Assembly (NCBI GenBank): GCA_020064725.1
Contig: JAGTWJ010000007.1
Location: forward strand, 2,542,001-2,606,000
Origin: Drechslerella dactyloides
Lineage: Eukaryota; Ascomycota; Orbiliomycetes; Orbiliales; Orbiliaceae
Reading direction: 5' to 3'
DNA length: 64,000 nucleotides
Position 1 is the first letter of the stretch; each line of letters begins with the position of its first letter. This document shows positions 13,601-24,870 of the stretch, in pieces. A program made the position numbers and the translations under genes. The notes beneath the pieces are model-generated. The model did no database searches. It worked only from the letters and a program-made list of their open reading frames with translations, and was not told where the DNA came from.

Positions 13601-16509
13601 ACCGCGGGGGGCAAGGACGAATATTTGAATACAGCAGTTACCGTCCTTTAGCATATGATGTTGGAGAGTGTTGGTGGGGACGGAGAGACATCGGCATGAA
13701 TGCATTCTGCCTGCTCGAGACTCACGCACAGACTCCATGCGTCCATGGACATGTTGCCGTCTGTCATAGCCGGCTAGATTTGAGACCTCCCCGATACTGT
13801 GAAAGCTCATCCCAAACTTGGTGGCAGCTTCTATCAACATGTGTGTGATCATGTAGTGGCATTAAACCGATGCATGATTTGCCTCACACAGCTGGCTCCA
13901 CCCGTTTATACTCCGATATAACCAGATGAAATTGAATCCTTCAATTATTATGTATCTGTGCCGCACTTCGTCAATGCAGATACCACGGCTGGTCGGCCGC
14001 CAGTGCCAATATTCTCAACGAAAGCCTTGTCGTTTTACCAAGTCCTTCCCGTCTTTCCATTGAAATATTTATAGGTCACACTATCGTTTATGTATACACA
14101 GCTAATCTACTATACGAAAATCCAATGGGAAATGGTTGGAGTGCGGAAGAGAAAGACCCTAGCGTTATAAACATCCAGACGATTTAGGACCCAACTGCAT
14201 GCAGAATAAACACGGAGTAGGCCCCAGATTATAAATCATGTTGGTATCTGCAACCCCCTGCCAATGGCCAACGGTCTCGTGAATGTTGGATTGGGACCGG
14301 GTTTCGGCGGCGAGACTGGAAGGCTGGGTCCATCAGGTGGGCTTCACCTAATGCTCGGGTCTTGGCCTTGAGACTATCATTATGGCAAGTCTAAGAGACG
14401 TTGTATTCTCGCTAGTCTCCGAAAAATCCGTCTTTCCAGGCTGGGGGACAACGCCCTAAGGACCACACTCTAGTTTGCTCACTCGCTGACATACAGGTAA
14501 TCGGGTTGCGAACTGTTGGATTTATTCCCGTGTGGCATATGCTACCTTAGACTTTAGCTGGCGTTTGAGGTGCCTATCTGTCCTGGTTTGCCTTAGTGTT
14601 TCGAAGCTTCGTTTGTAAAGTATTACATATGCTAGTTGGATGACCAACGGTCTAGTCACGATCTCATGTGCGTTCAGGTCATGAGATCTTATTCACACGG
14701 TTGAGCAGTGGATGTGCAAGCTGTTTAGGACGGATATAGTAATACCGATATATCTCAATACAATATGGGAGCGATTACGAGAGATCGGTCGAGGTCAATG
14801 AATTGTGAGGTTTGGGAAAGTTTTCTTGAGCGAGTCATGGATGTTGAGAACCTATTTACCAATTATAGCCATGTAGGGGACCTCTTGTGCCGGGTGATAT
14901 AATATAAGCATGATAAGAGTGACGAAGATCCGAACATAATGTCTGAAGAGAATATATATAGGCTCCAAAGATCAGTAAGCGAATGAACCACTACCAGAGG
15001 ACAATTCAGGGATCCCGAGGTAGATGCAAACATGGAAGAGGAAGTGCTTCAGACGACGGCTCTGAAGCAGGCCATGCTCTCATCGGGGTTTACAATTGTA
15101 ATCCGTGATCAGTCAAATTATTTTCTGCTTATTATGAGTTCGGCCGACTCCATGACTATCATTGATGCTATTATTTATCCTTGTATCTAATATCCCGTGA
15201 TCCGATACGTGACTTTTACATCACTAGGTGCATCACATCCTTGTATGCTTTCCTATGCGTACGTTGTTTGAGATGGTCAGCTGTAGCGGTAGCATCAAAC
15301 TATCTACAGCGTAGTCAAACCCCAGAAGCTTCAGGTGGTCTTGTTGCAGTACTCGGTTGTCAGTTCCCCTCTAGCATAGCGGCGGACGCATATATATGTA
15401 TAGCCACCACTACAAAGATGTGACTACTAGCTGTGCCGTTCGAGTACGTCAATGCCGGACAAGAGGAGTTTGAAATAGGCGGAACATGGAGCAACCAAAC
15501 CCCGGATTTGCGAATATCGAATCCTTTCCAACGACTATATATTTCCATGATGTGTATTATTCTCGCAGCTGACTAGTGCGCATGCTTACTCAAGCTGATA
15601 TGATCGGCGGGATTTGATACGGGAAGTATTGCAACGTTATCATCGATACGAATGGCCTCGCTCCGGATATCCTGTCTGCCTGTTTACTTGCTTACTCCTA
15701 CATCCGAGCTGTGCCTCTTGTCTTCCTGCAGGATCCGTACCTGCCACACAGAAGGAACCACGATCGCAGGCCCATCTCGAGTTGGACGCTGGGACGGGCA
15801 CAGCTGGCGGACTTGAATCTACGGGTAGTCCGTCACATTTACTGCAGGGCTGACTGCAGGTTAATTAGAAGCTGATGATTAGAGATTCGTGTCTGAGTGC
15901 ATGCAGGTTATTTTGAGATCTAGGTGGGGCCAAAGATGGCATGCCCGTGATAGGGCCTTCGGCTATATGTTGCTTTGAATTATTATCGCGCCGGGGGCAG
16001 GACGGAGCCAAACTCACAATCTATCTATTGAGCACAGTAGTCTCGATAACCCACCCTGTGAACTGAGTGGGTTTGGCTTGCGAGACCAGACAAGCAAGTC
16101 TGGCCGGTCTCGAGACTAATCGCCTCGGCGGCGCGTTTGCCAAATTTTTGACTGGAACTTGAAGTACGATGGCAGGGAAGGGGTATGCACAATCGTGGAC
16201 ATGTTCATATGCTCGTCAGTGATGGTTATTAGGCTATGTCGACATCGTAACTGCAGCTGTCGACTGGTGTTACCCTCGAAACTGGATGCAACTGGTCTCG
16301 CAAGCCGGGTAATATAACGGTACCTTGAGGTGAATTGGGATATGTGTTGACGTGTTGGAGGGTGGTTTTTGCCGAGTTCGGCCAAGTGCCGGGCGGCCCG
16401 TGACGTGAGCTCATGTCCTCAAGAGCGAGCTTCATTACTATCATTGCATCGCCAGCATCAATTAGCATCCTCTCCGCGATCCAGCTACCAAGGGCGACGG
16501 CTTACCAGA
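10622..16509. other. 5.9 kb gene-free stretch
   Basis: I see no supported gene. Open frames of up to about 150 codons around 10970-11770 and 13517-13852 overlap on both strands and lack protein-like composition. The first part contains the promoter of the four-helix protein. A GC-rich island lies at about 11150-11700 inside otherwise AT-rich DNA. GCATGC/TGCATGCA palindromes recur (for example 11754, 11824, 13464, 14199, 15900). Confidence 0.5.
10771..10786 (-). promoter_or_regulatory. TATA-like element of the four-helix protein gene
   Basis: A run of alternating T and A lies about 150 bases before the ATG of the minus-strand gene that starts at 10621. The spacing suits a TATA element with a leader of roughly 100 bases. 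Similar AT runs occur elsewhere in the gene-free DNA, so this is only a candidate. Confidence 0.3.
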
Positions 16510-17423
16510 ATGCGCAACCACCTACCGATGTTAACTAGTTCCCGGAGGGCGCTCGTCGCCGTCTTTCTCCCCGCTAGGCCGTCACCGCCTCTCCTCCCGT
16601 TCCTGTATCCGAGACGGTCGTTCGGCACGACCCCCCCACTAAGGCGCGATCACCACTTCGACACTCTCAAGGTCGTGGAGCGGCTCAAAGCCGAGGGTTT
16701 CACTGAGGCTCAGAGCGTCGCTATGATGCGAATACTGAGCGACGCAATTGAGGAGAGTATCCAGAACCTTAGCAGGTCTATGGTACTCAAGGAAGACCAG
16801 GAGAAAGTCACCTACACCCGTCAGTAGCACACTCCCTCTCCTCTTCCATTGTCTACTCTAGCTATTCCCGGTCGCTGCAATAATGCAATCGCCGGCATTC
16901 GTTGGTCGGTCGGCTTTGTATATTTGGACATGAGCTAATATGACGCGTTTTAAAAATTTATTAGAAAAGGTTGACTTTGCGAAACTACGCCACGACTTAT
17001 CGACTCTTTCATCGACTGAACTACTACAGACGAGCACGCAGTATGAGCATCTCACATCCGAACTTGACAAGCTGCGCAGCCGGCTCCGGGAAGAGATCAA
17101 TCGGACACAGGCCAATGTCAGACTGGACCTGAACCTCGAGAAAGGCAGGATACGAGAGGAAAGCAGTGTGCATGAGCTCAAGATCAAGGAGACGGATACA
17201 AGGATTGAGACGGAACTGAGCCAGGCGAGGGCACAGCTGGAAGCTGTTAAGTTTAGCACCTTGCAATGGCTGATTGGTGTGACGACGGGCACAAGCGCCA
17301 TTATTCTTGGTGAGTGGATGCGCTTGCTAGCTGCCCAGCGTTTTGCACCCCATGATACCCAATGGATTGAAATGTTGACGTGGTGTGCGGGAGCGGTTAG
17401 GTGTATGGAGGCTGTTGATGTGA
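16510..17423 (+). CDS. FMP32: Mitochondrial coiled-coil inner-membrane protein, CCDC90/Fmp32 (DUF1640) family
   Basis: Three exons, 16510-16819, 16965-17309 and 17401-17423, give 225 residues. Intron 1 (145 nt, GTCAGT donor) is phase 1 and rebuilds YTQKVDFAKL; intron 2 (91 nt, GTGAGT donor) is phase 1 and leads into a 23-nt last exon ending VWRLLM-stop, as the family does. The start has A at -3; the first 45 or so residues are rich in Arg, Ser and Pro without acidic residues, a typical mitochondrial presequence. Conserved blocks follow: FDTLKVVERLKAEGFT, EAQSVAMMRILSDAIEES, a long coiled coil including RIREESSVHELKIKETDT, and a C-terminal membrane helix from about STLQWLIGV. Family members (yeast Fmp32, human CCDC90B and MCUR1) sit in the inner membrane and assist respiratory-complex assembly or calcium uptake. 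Family assignment is firm; the exact role here is inferred. Convergent with the dioxygenase gene. Confidence 0.92.
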
Positions 17424-17714
17424 AAGTGGGATGGCAGCCAAGCCCGGAAGACGGGATTCGCGGTGCATTGCATGGTTATAGTTGGGAGCGAATTGACGAT
17501 GCTCGGGAAGATTGCCATCATCTTGTTACTCGCGGGACATGAAATACATAAGAGTGCGCAAGATGAGATGGCAAACACCATACAAGCGGGTCAGGCTTTA
17601 CATAGTGAATCGCATCGACATCCTTCTTCGGCCTGTTACCCCTGTAGTACATGCGGCTGCACAACGGCAGGACCCCACCTCCTCGGAAGCCCCTCACTTG
17701 GACGCTTTCCCGCC

Positions 17715-18810
17715 CTACGACTTGATTTTCGGCCAGTCCAAAACCAACGCCTCCTTGTCCAGCTCGAAGTCTAGTCTGGTAATATCGATGGGCATCTTTT
17801 TGCCAAGCCAGAAACCGCTGATGAGATGGTCGTGCAGTTCATCGCCGGTGTGGGGATGGACGAGGGCGCTGAGGGGTCCTCGGTGCATCATGAGCCACGG
17901 GACGAAGGCCCCGAACTGGGCTGGCGTGAAGAGGTTGACCTGTGAAAATTTGGTCAACAAGGGTTGCTCATGCCATCATGCCATCATATTATTTGGTTTG
18001 AGATATATCTGGCGCGATGGGAGTCTTTGGATGGAATGGCTTACCTCGAACATCGCGGTTCTATACATGATTGGATTCGAATCAGTCTGGGCAGCGGGGC
18101 GAGCATGTGATATAAGGATTGGCTTACAGATGCGGACCTACAGTGCGGTGAATCAGCCTTCTCGTTAGCGTCGAGCAAATACGTTATATAGATAAGTCTC
18201 AATAGGTTCTTATACATACCGATGGGCTTCTCCCAGAACCGGTGGACCATCAACTCTGGGACTGGATATAGGAACATGCAATCTATGTCAGCAAGCCATT
18301 ACATTTACCTGCACCATATCCAGTCCACACTTGTATAGATACCCCAAAGCACAAAACATTAATAAAAATGACCTATGCTGGTTAATTCCTCGATGTAATT
18401 AAACTCAACTATAACACGAGTATATATGACTTGCGATTGATGTAGGCTCAAGCCCACGCAAACAGGTATGCATATATGCACTGCATCGAGAGTTGCATGA
18501 GATTTATGCACGCATGCACACTTTATTGATCCTTACATTCAAGTCGGATTCGCTCCCATAGACTTCGGGCGAACTCTTTCTGCTGCTTGTTTGGCTCATG
18601 GTAGTAGATGTGGACGTCAAAAGACGGTTTGCCGGGCGTTTTTCTGATTGGGTCCGAGAACTCGGTGTAGGCATTCGACAAGGTCTCCGGAGGGTGGTTT
18701 TGCACGGATTTTCCATCGGCGTTGAAGGTTGTGGGAAGAGGAGGGGCGGAGGCGTAGGGTGTGCCCTCAATGAGACAGGGGTACGATGGTGGATAGAAGA
18801 TCGATGTCAT
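17715..18810 (-). CDS. DOPA 4,5-dioxygenase family protein (five exons, two micro-exons)
   Basis: Minus strand, five exons: 18810-18537, 18261-18220, 18137-18128 (10 nt), 18060-18045 (16 nt) and 17939-17715, giving 188 residues. All introns have GT-AG ends (GTAAGG, GTATGT, GTAAGC, GTAAGC donors), and the phases fit only with both micro-exons, which encode the conserved GPHxxAMFE segment. Other matching blocks are FDVHIYYH (from residue 65), PELMVHRFWEKPIG, VNLFTPAQFGAFVPWL and LVHPHTGDELHDH. His67, His71, His108, His142, His144, His150 and His152 are metal-ligand candidates. The family performs extradiol ring cleavage of catechols; the founding members cleave DOPA in betalain biosynthesis, while most fungal members have no known substrate. 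No signal peptide is seen, so probably cytosolic. The start is the first ATG in frame (A at -3). Family assignment is firm, substrate unknown. Confidence 0.88.
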
Positions 18811-20068
18811 TGTGGATTCGATACGGGAGTCCTGCGATGTATTGTCGACGTTGTGGTGGTTGTCGAGAGGTCTAACGGACCACTGCTGCAATGCAATAGA
18901 AGTGCTTTATACCTAGGTAAAGTACCTTGTATATAACCAAATCCCTACTTGCTTACTTATATAGGCGCATGCATATAAAATGGACGGCCGGCTGTAGCCA
19001 TCGACGGAAGCCATGTGAGCGTCTGTGTCGAAAATTTTTCGTTACCTGGTAATCTTGGGCCCTGCCATGATGCAATTTTAGATATTCGTGAGGCCAACGC
19101 CTAGTCTCGAGGCCGCCAGTGCAGCCACCAGATACTAAGCAGGCCAGAGCAGGTTGAAGAAAACCTTATATTTGACTCTTTTGACTATTTGGTGCTTGGG
19201 TCGGGTGAATTTGCAGCGTCCCACACGCATCCTTGAGCATATGCACCCAGGGCATCGTAGGCCTGCAGACGTCTGCTGGCGTCGGGACAATACGAAAGCT
19301 CGAAACTATGCTAGGCAGCGGCCCCGGTGGGCGTCCGGAAGGGAAGGCGAGAGCGGCATCCCACCTGGTGAACCTGGGCGCCCGCAGCCATTCGCCGTGG
19401 ATGGCGTGCAGCTGCAATGGCTCTGCATCTCGATCGAACAGGCCATTCCATCCGCCATCGTGCATCGCGTCGATGTCGTCGACGACCGCATCTGGCCAGG
19501 TGCATGTCGACATCGCTCGGTAACTGGCTGTTGGGCTGGGGATTCGGTCTTGGCCTGCGTACAAGCTTCCGGTTCCGATCGGTTGGACTGTGGAGGAGGC
19601 CCAATGCAGCCCGGCTGAGGATGGCCTAAAACGACCAGGTTGTCCTGGCAGATCCAATCTCGCTCGCGAACAGGCCTCGCGACTTAAACAGGATATCATC
19701 TCGCCCAGCCTCCCTTTTCTCTTTCCTTTCTCTGCGCTCTATCGTACGGACTATCTTTGAGAGGGAGGTTGCGAATTGGTTTGACGCCGTGGGACGAAGC
19801 ATTGGCAGCGGTGGTGGCCACACGGTTCGATCGATCGATACATCTCGCTGTTTGGAGGGGGTTTGGTGTTTGACGACACGCGTTCAGCTGAGGTTGGATG
19901 TCAGCCCGAGATCAGTAATTGTTACCAGACCAGTCCGAGATACCCATCGCAACATACCTTCGTTGGGGCCTCCTTCGCTCTCTTTCTTTCTTCTTTCTTT
20001 ACTTCTTCCGCCGTTAGATATCTCCGATCAGGGTTCATGTAGAGCTTCTCTGCCCCACCACCGCCAAG
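18811..20068. other. Divergent promoter region between the dioxygenase and PEX11 genes
   Basis: No supported gene. A GC-rich island at about 19154-19700 keeps several frames open on both strands (up to 177 codons on the minus strand), but the translations conflict and show no domain. It is more likely shared upstream sequence than a gene. Confidence 0.45.
19971..20010 (+). promoter_or_regulatory. CT-rich tract before the PEX11-like gene
   Basis: A run composed almost only of C and T ends about 60 bases before the ATG at 20069. CT-rich stretches of this kind often mark transcription starts of well-expressed fungal genes. The tract is seen; the role is inferred. Confidence 0.4.
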
Positions 20069-21841
20069 ATGTCGGAAATCGCGGGTGACATCATCCGCTT
20101 CTCCAATAACACGGGTACGTTTGTCGATATTCAGCCGCGATCGAGGTCCGAACTGTGAGTTGTTCGCGCAAAAAGTGAGCAGTCGCTAACATGCGTTCCG
20201 TACTTTTTCTCCAGCGGGCATGGAGAAGATCCTCAAGGGCCTCATCGGCCTTCTTCTCCTGCCGTCCACGCCGACTTTCAAGTGTTTCACGCCGCTCTCC
20301 GCTCGCACATCCGACAAACTTAACCAGGCGAGCAAGGAAATTGGCATTGCGAGGAAGGTCGTCAAGATCCTATATGTCCTCGATGCAGCGTTGAAGGCGA
20401 TGGAAGCCCGGCGAGGGGCAAAGGGTGGCCCGCTAAAGTGGTTCATTTTCGGGAAGTGGTTCTGCTCGTTCGTCTACGCTGCGAGCGAGACCGTCACGAT
20501 TGTATGCATCCATCCTGCCGTTGGGATCTCATGATATTGCGTTTCCCCCGATTCAACTTTAACTGCGCTTGCTAACATGCTTTTCGCCGTTAGCTACATC
20601 ATATGGGTGTCTTGAACACCACTAAGTCCTACTGGGCAGGAAAAGTCAACCGGAGAGGTAGCAAATTCTACTTCTTCAGCATTGTCTTCTCCATCATGGC
20701 GTCCGCCTATCAGCTCGTTGAAATAACGATGGCCGAGAAGAGGATCCAGAGGGAGCGAAGGAGACTGAAAGCTCACCGACACAACTCTGCTGTCGCTTAT
20801 TCCTCCACCCCATACCGGGGCACCGCATACACCACCGACGAGTGGAGCAGTGCCAGCAGCAGCTCCGACACAGACCAAGCCAGAAACCGGGTGCGAAGGG
20901 AGCAAGAGGCTGCTAGAAAGAGGGCGTTGCACCAGGACGGGTACCATGCTTCCGGAGCCGCGGGAGACTCCGGCTCATCCGCCGCCAGCCCGTCGGTCAA
21001 TCCGTCCATTCTCTCCGCCGAGGCCCGTCTCGCCAATGCCGCCGAGTGGGAACGGAAGAAGCTCTTCGTTGACGCCGCTCGCACCAGCGGAACCAAAAAC
21101 GCGGAGGTTCCACAAACGGGCCCGATTGTTACACAGCTTATGGCTGACGTCTGCGATCTCGCCATCCCAGCCCACAAGGTTGGCTGGTACGACAATAAGG
21201 AGTTTGTCAGCATTGCCCATGTCATGAGCAGCTTCCTGGCCGGAAGCGTCATCTGGGGGAGGGTCAACGCCAAGGCCACCCCAGCAGAAGAGCCTCCGAA
21301 GGGCCGCGCCGCCTCCATCCAAATGATCAAGCGGGACGAACGCGAACGTGAACGCGAGCGCGAACACGAACACCGGGTGAATGGTGCGACTACTACCACA
21401 ACCACCACGACTCGGATCGAACGATCTCGCTCCGACGGTCGCAACATCGAGCGGGTCGAGAGCACCCGTACTGCTAGCACTCCTGCCGACGCACGGTCAG
21501 GAGGTACCGGCTACGGAGGCTGGCCGCGAGACCCGGCTCCCGCACAGGGAGCCGCCTATGCGACTGCAGAATGGGCTCGGAACCAGGAACCTTCCTCACA
21601 ATACGGCAGCGCGGTGCAGAACGGCACCAGCATCAATGGTGAGATGACCCGGTCTCCGAGTATCGCACGAGCGGACAAGGCTAAGGACTCCGACTCGCAG
21701 TGGCAAAGGAACGGAACCTACAATTTTAGCGCGGTCGCTGACAGCAGGATTGGAGAAATAGGACGGGACTACAACGTGTCTTCGGGAAGGGGCGAAGCGA
21801 GTATGCCTGGAGAATTCAACACCGGCATTACGATGAGATGA
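20069..21841 (+). CDS. PEX11-family peroxisomal membrane protein (PEX11C-like) with long disordered tail
   Basis: Three exons, 20069-20114, 20215-20501 and 20594-21841, give 526 residues. Intron 1 (101 nt, GTACGT) is phase 1 and yields SNNTAGMEKILKG; intron 2 (92 nt, GTATGC) is phase 0 and yields ETVTILHHMGVLN. The first 165 or so residues carry PEX11-like amphipathic helices (MEKILKGLIGLLLLPST, ARKVVKILYVLDAALKAM). A second conserved block, TQLMADVCDLAIPAHKVGW then FVSIAHVMSSFLAGSVIW, holds the usual C-terminal membrane segment. PEX11 proteins elongate and divide peroxisomes. Two features are unusual: a polar, Ser-rich insert between the blocks (about residues 180-260), and roughly 185 residues after the last helix, with an Arg/Glu run, a poly-Thr run and Gly/Ser/Arg-rich sequence. 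The tail lacks any visible domain. Family assignment is good; the subtype is inferred. Confidence 0.85.
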
Positions 21842-23267
21842 TCGCGTCGCGCCGTGTGAATTGACGACTACGTTTACGCAAGGCTGATCTATTGGCACGG
21901 GGCTTACAATGTATGCGGAGTTGATTTGGTTCTTACGGCATTAGATTTGTAAATCTTAGGAAGGGTTAGCGTTGGATTATCTACATACATGAATGGATAT
22001 CGGATGACCATCTGAAGTAGTAACCTCGACGCGTAACCAAAAAAGTAGTCTGCATATATGGAAACTGAATATTTACGAACTGGGATAGTATATCGATATA
22101 GGTTTTGTCTTCTCTGGTCCTTGAAACCGTGGATGCAAGTGCATGAATATCGATACGGCATCGGCCCTTGGCAGTAGAGAGGGGATATCGAATCACACGT
22201 GCACAACTATCTGTTTCGAGTATCTTTCGGATTGTTATTAGGGTAACAATATCGCAGATACCCGTTCAAGTCTTCACGCCGCTTGAATTCACGATATATC
22301 TCCATGCATGTCCGATCAATGAAAGACATCGGCGTCGCGGTGGCATAAGATATAAGATGCTAGTGGTCCCATCAAAGCGTCTTGGAGTCTCCTTGTCGGG
22401 CTTGTGGCATTTTCTAGGCGTCATATTCGGGCTCTGGTCTCGATATCAACAAATTATGCGTTCCAGATATCACCATTCATCTCCCCGCAATATTGCAAGG
22501 CCGCTTGGTTTGGAATTTGGGATTCTTCTCTTCCTGGGTTACATAATTATATATACAAATCTGCGGATCTTCTCGAATTGCTCCGACTGTGTAGCGTATC
22601 TGCTATGGAATTTCGGCATTCGACTATTAATGCTTTGCTTTGATCGACAATAATGTGTCCATACATATCTAAAGGGACATCGAGGCCTTCATAGGCGCTC
22701 GATTAGAGATTTTGAGATCTTAAGAATGAAGAATGGACGAAGAGATGATGATGATTGCATAACATTGTCAGTAGGAACTATATTAATGGATCTCAGCATA
22801 TGCGCATCGGTTGTCAGGATAATATCATTCTCTCTCGTGCGTGCTGGATTTGAATTTACACGAATACGACTAACCTAGATTTCAATAGACTCATGCAGAG
22901 AATCAACCACTAGACATAGCGATGCATGGATCTCATCTAGGCTAGTAACAAGACGGGTGCTAGGTCACCAAAAGAAATTGCGTTGCTCACGAAACGGAAG
23001 CCTGCATATTTCTGAGTGAACTCACACCCGTCTGGCTTCTAGACTAGATCTCATCATCTGAATTCAATGTCGTAGAACTATCAGAGCACTGATATGAGAT
23101 AATGCACTGGTTGACACATGATTCCCTGATAAGGTAACTTTGGTAATGTGTTGTATGGCGTTGGATTTTGGAATGACACGTGACCACATACCAATATTTT
23201 GCGCGAACTTTTTCTTTGGTGCTTGCGACTCGCGACGGGCATCCACTAGTGTCTCAACATCGTCAAA
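21842..23267. other. Gene-free stretch between the PEX11-like gene and PXR1
   Basis: AT-rich sequence with no supported gene. The longest open frame (about 160 codons from 22168) has no protein-like features. A second tRNA-like relic lies at 22842-22922. The last part is the PXR1 promoter region. Confidence 0.45.
22842..22922 (-). pseudogene. Degenerate tRNA-like sequence
   Basis: On the minus strand an A-box-like element (TCTAGTGGTTGATTC) is followed about 55 bases later by a B-box-like ATTCAAATCC. The T stem and acceptor stem do not pair, so this is at best a decayed tRNA or a tRNA-derived repeat. Confidence 0.18.
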
Positions 23268-24439
23268 ATGGGTCTCGCGGGGCCGTCAAAGAAGAGGTAT
23301 GTCTGCCCTACAAGTCCGCCGCTATACACACGCCAGCTCCAACGCTACCATCACCTTGTCGATTCTAATTTTCCTCTATCAATTGTAGAAAGATCTCTCA
23401 TGATCCGAACAATACAACATGGACCCGGTCCGAGGGCTTTGGCCACCGCATCCTCACGGCGCAAGGCTGGTCACAGGGCACCGTCCTCGGCCCGGACCCC
23501 AACAATCCACACCATACGGCGGCCTCCCATGTCGGCATCAAGGTCATGTTGAAGGATGACTTGCTTGGTCTCGGCTGCAAAGGCACCCAGGAGGACACCT
23601 GCACTGGGCTCGGCGACCTGCAGAGTTTGCTAGGGCGCCTCAACGGCCGGTCTGACGAGAGCGTCAAGAAGGAGGAGGATATCAGGAAGCAGATGTGGAT
23701 CCAAGGGCGGTATGGGATGCGGTTCGTGAGGGGCGAGGTGCTGGAGAGCACGTGGGTCACCGATGGGCTGAAGAAGGCGACGAACGACGATGAAGAGAAA
23801 GATGAGGATAGCTCTGCTGGTGCCGAGGACGACGATGCATCAGAGGGAGAAGAGCAAACTACGGCCAGTGCATCCGGGGAGGCCGACGAAACCAGCGAGA
23901 GTCAGAAGAAGCAGAAGAAGCGGAAGCGGAAATCGACGGCCGAGGAGCCGGATGGATCTGTCTCTAGTGGCGGGGAGAGCAAATCTGAAAAGAAGAAGCG
24001 CAAGGCCGAGAAAGCACTTCGAAAAGCAGACAAAACCGCCAAGAAGGAACGAAAAGAAGCCAAACGCCTTCGGAAGGACGAGAAACGAAGAGCGAAAGCC
24101 GAAAAGAAGGCACTGGCGTCCGCTATCGCGATCTCCATAACACCATCATCCACGGCCCGAACGTCCCCTATACCCACCCATCAAGAACCAGCGTCTACAT
24201 CGAAGGAGCTGAAGAAATCGAGATCTCTCCCAAACTCGCTACCTACCTCTGGAACATCGACCCCCGCAACGGGTAGACAAGCCCTGCGGTCGAAATGGAT
24301 TGCGCACAAGAAGATGGCAATGATGGATGCAAAGGCTTTGAATGAGGTTCGTCTGCTGCGCTTTTGTATCCGCGGGCATGCATTTGAGGTTTTCTTAGCA
24401 ACTAACTTGAATCCTTAGATTCTGATGATTAAAGCTTAG
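23268..24439 (+). CDS. PXR1: PXR1 G-patch protein (PinX1 homologue), telomerase inhibitor and ribosome biogenesis factor
   Basis: Three exons, 23268-23296, 23389-24346 and 24419-24439, give 335 residues. Intron 1 (92 nt, GTATGT) is phase 2 and joins MGLAGPSKK to RKISHDPNNTTW. Intron 2 (72 nt, unusual GTTCGT donor) leads to a 21-nt last exon that restores the family ending LNEILMIKA. The G-patch spans about residues 24-70 (SEGFGHRILTAQGW), followed by the conserved LKDDLLGLGCKG and LGRLNGRSDE blocks and the RYGMRFVRGE segment. After an acidic stretch comes a long Lys/Glu-rich tail (the KKE/D region of yeast Pxr1), then a Ser/Pro-rich part and the conserved SKWIAHKKMAMMDAKALNE end. Yeast Pxr1 activates the helicase Prp43 in nucleolar pre-rRNA processing and sequesters telomerase. 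Nucleolar location is expected. Family assignment is firm. Confidence 0.95.
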
Positions 24440-24870
24440 GGAGTGTTTGGCGTCACTTGTGCGTATGTGGCATTTTGGGGATCTAGAAGTCTGGCGTGTA
24501 GCCTTTGGTGGATCAATGCAGGTGCCATATGAGTGCACTACAGGCTACAGCTGCTGTCGTAAATCGGCTGCACTAGTATATGCCTAACTCGTCATTTTAC
24601 TCACGCCCGATGCGAACTAACTGGTGGTTGGGGTGGCAGGTCTGCCAATATGTTAACGCATTGCCTGGAGACGCTTGGAGATGTGGCGGTGGGATGTGTC
24701 CAAATGTATCACAATATTGGGAAATCAGAGGTCCATTTATTCATGTATGTATCATTAGCGTTAGGTACTAGAGCTCTAGGTGTACAGGCGGAAACCCTGC
24801 AAGGAAAACAAAATGCTGCAGCCAACCGCTGCACGTCCTGATCTATAATATGCATGGGACGAAAGGCTTT
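24440..24870. other. Short spacer between convergent PXR1 and SEC53
   Basis: Holds the 3' ends of two convergent genes. The small open frames show no recognisable feature. Nothing else seen. Confidence 0.5.

Noticed and set aside
17463..18168. Plus-strand frames of 103 and 218 codons
   Set aside because: They overlap the dioxygenase gene on the opposite strand and read antisense to its exons and introns.
19166..19699. 177-codon minus-strand frame and the overlapping 154-codon plus-strand frame
   Set aside because: Several conflicting frames on both strands in a GC-rich promoter region, none with recognisable motifs.
20797..21480. 227-codon minus-strand frame
   Set aside because: Antisense shadow of the PEX11-like third exon, with no domain and no start context.
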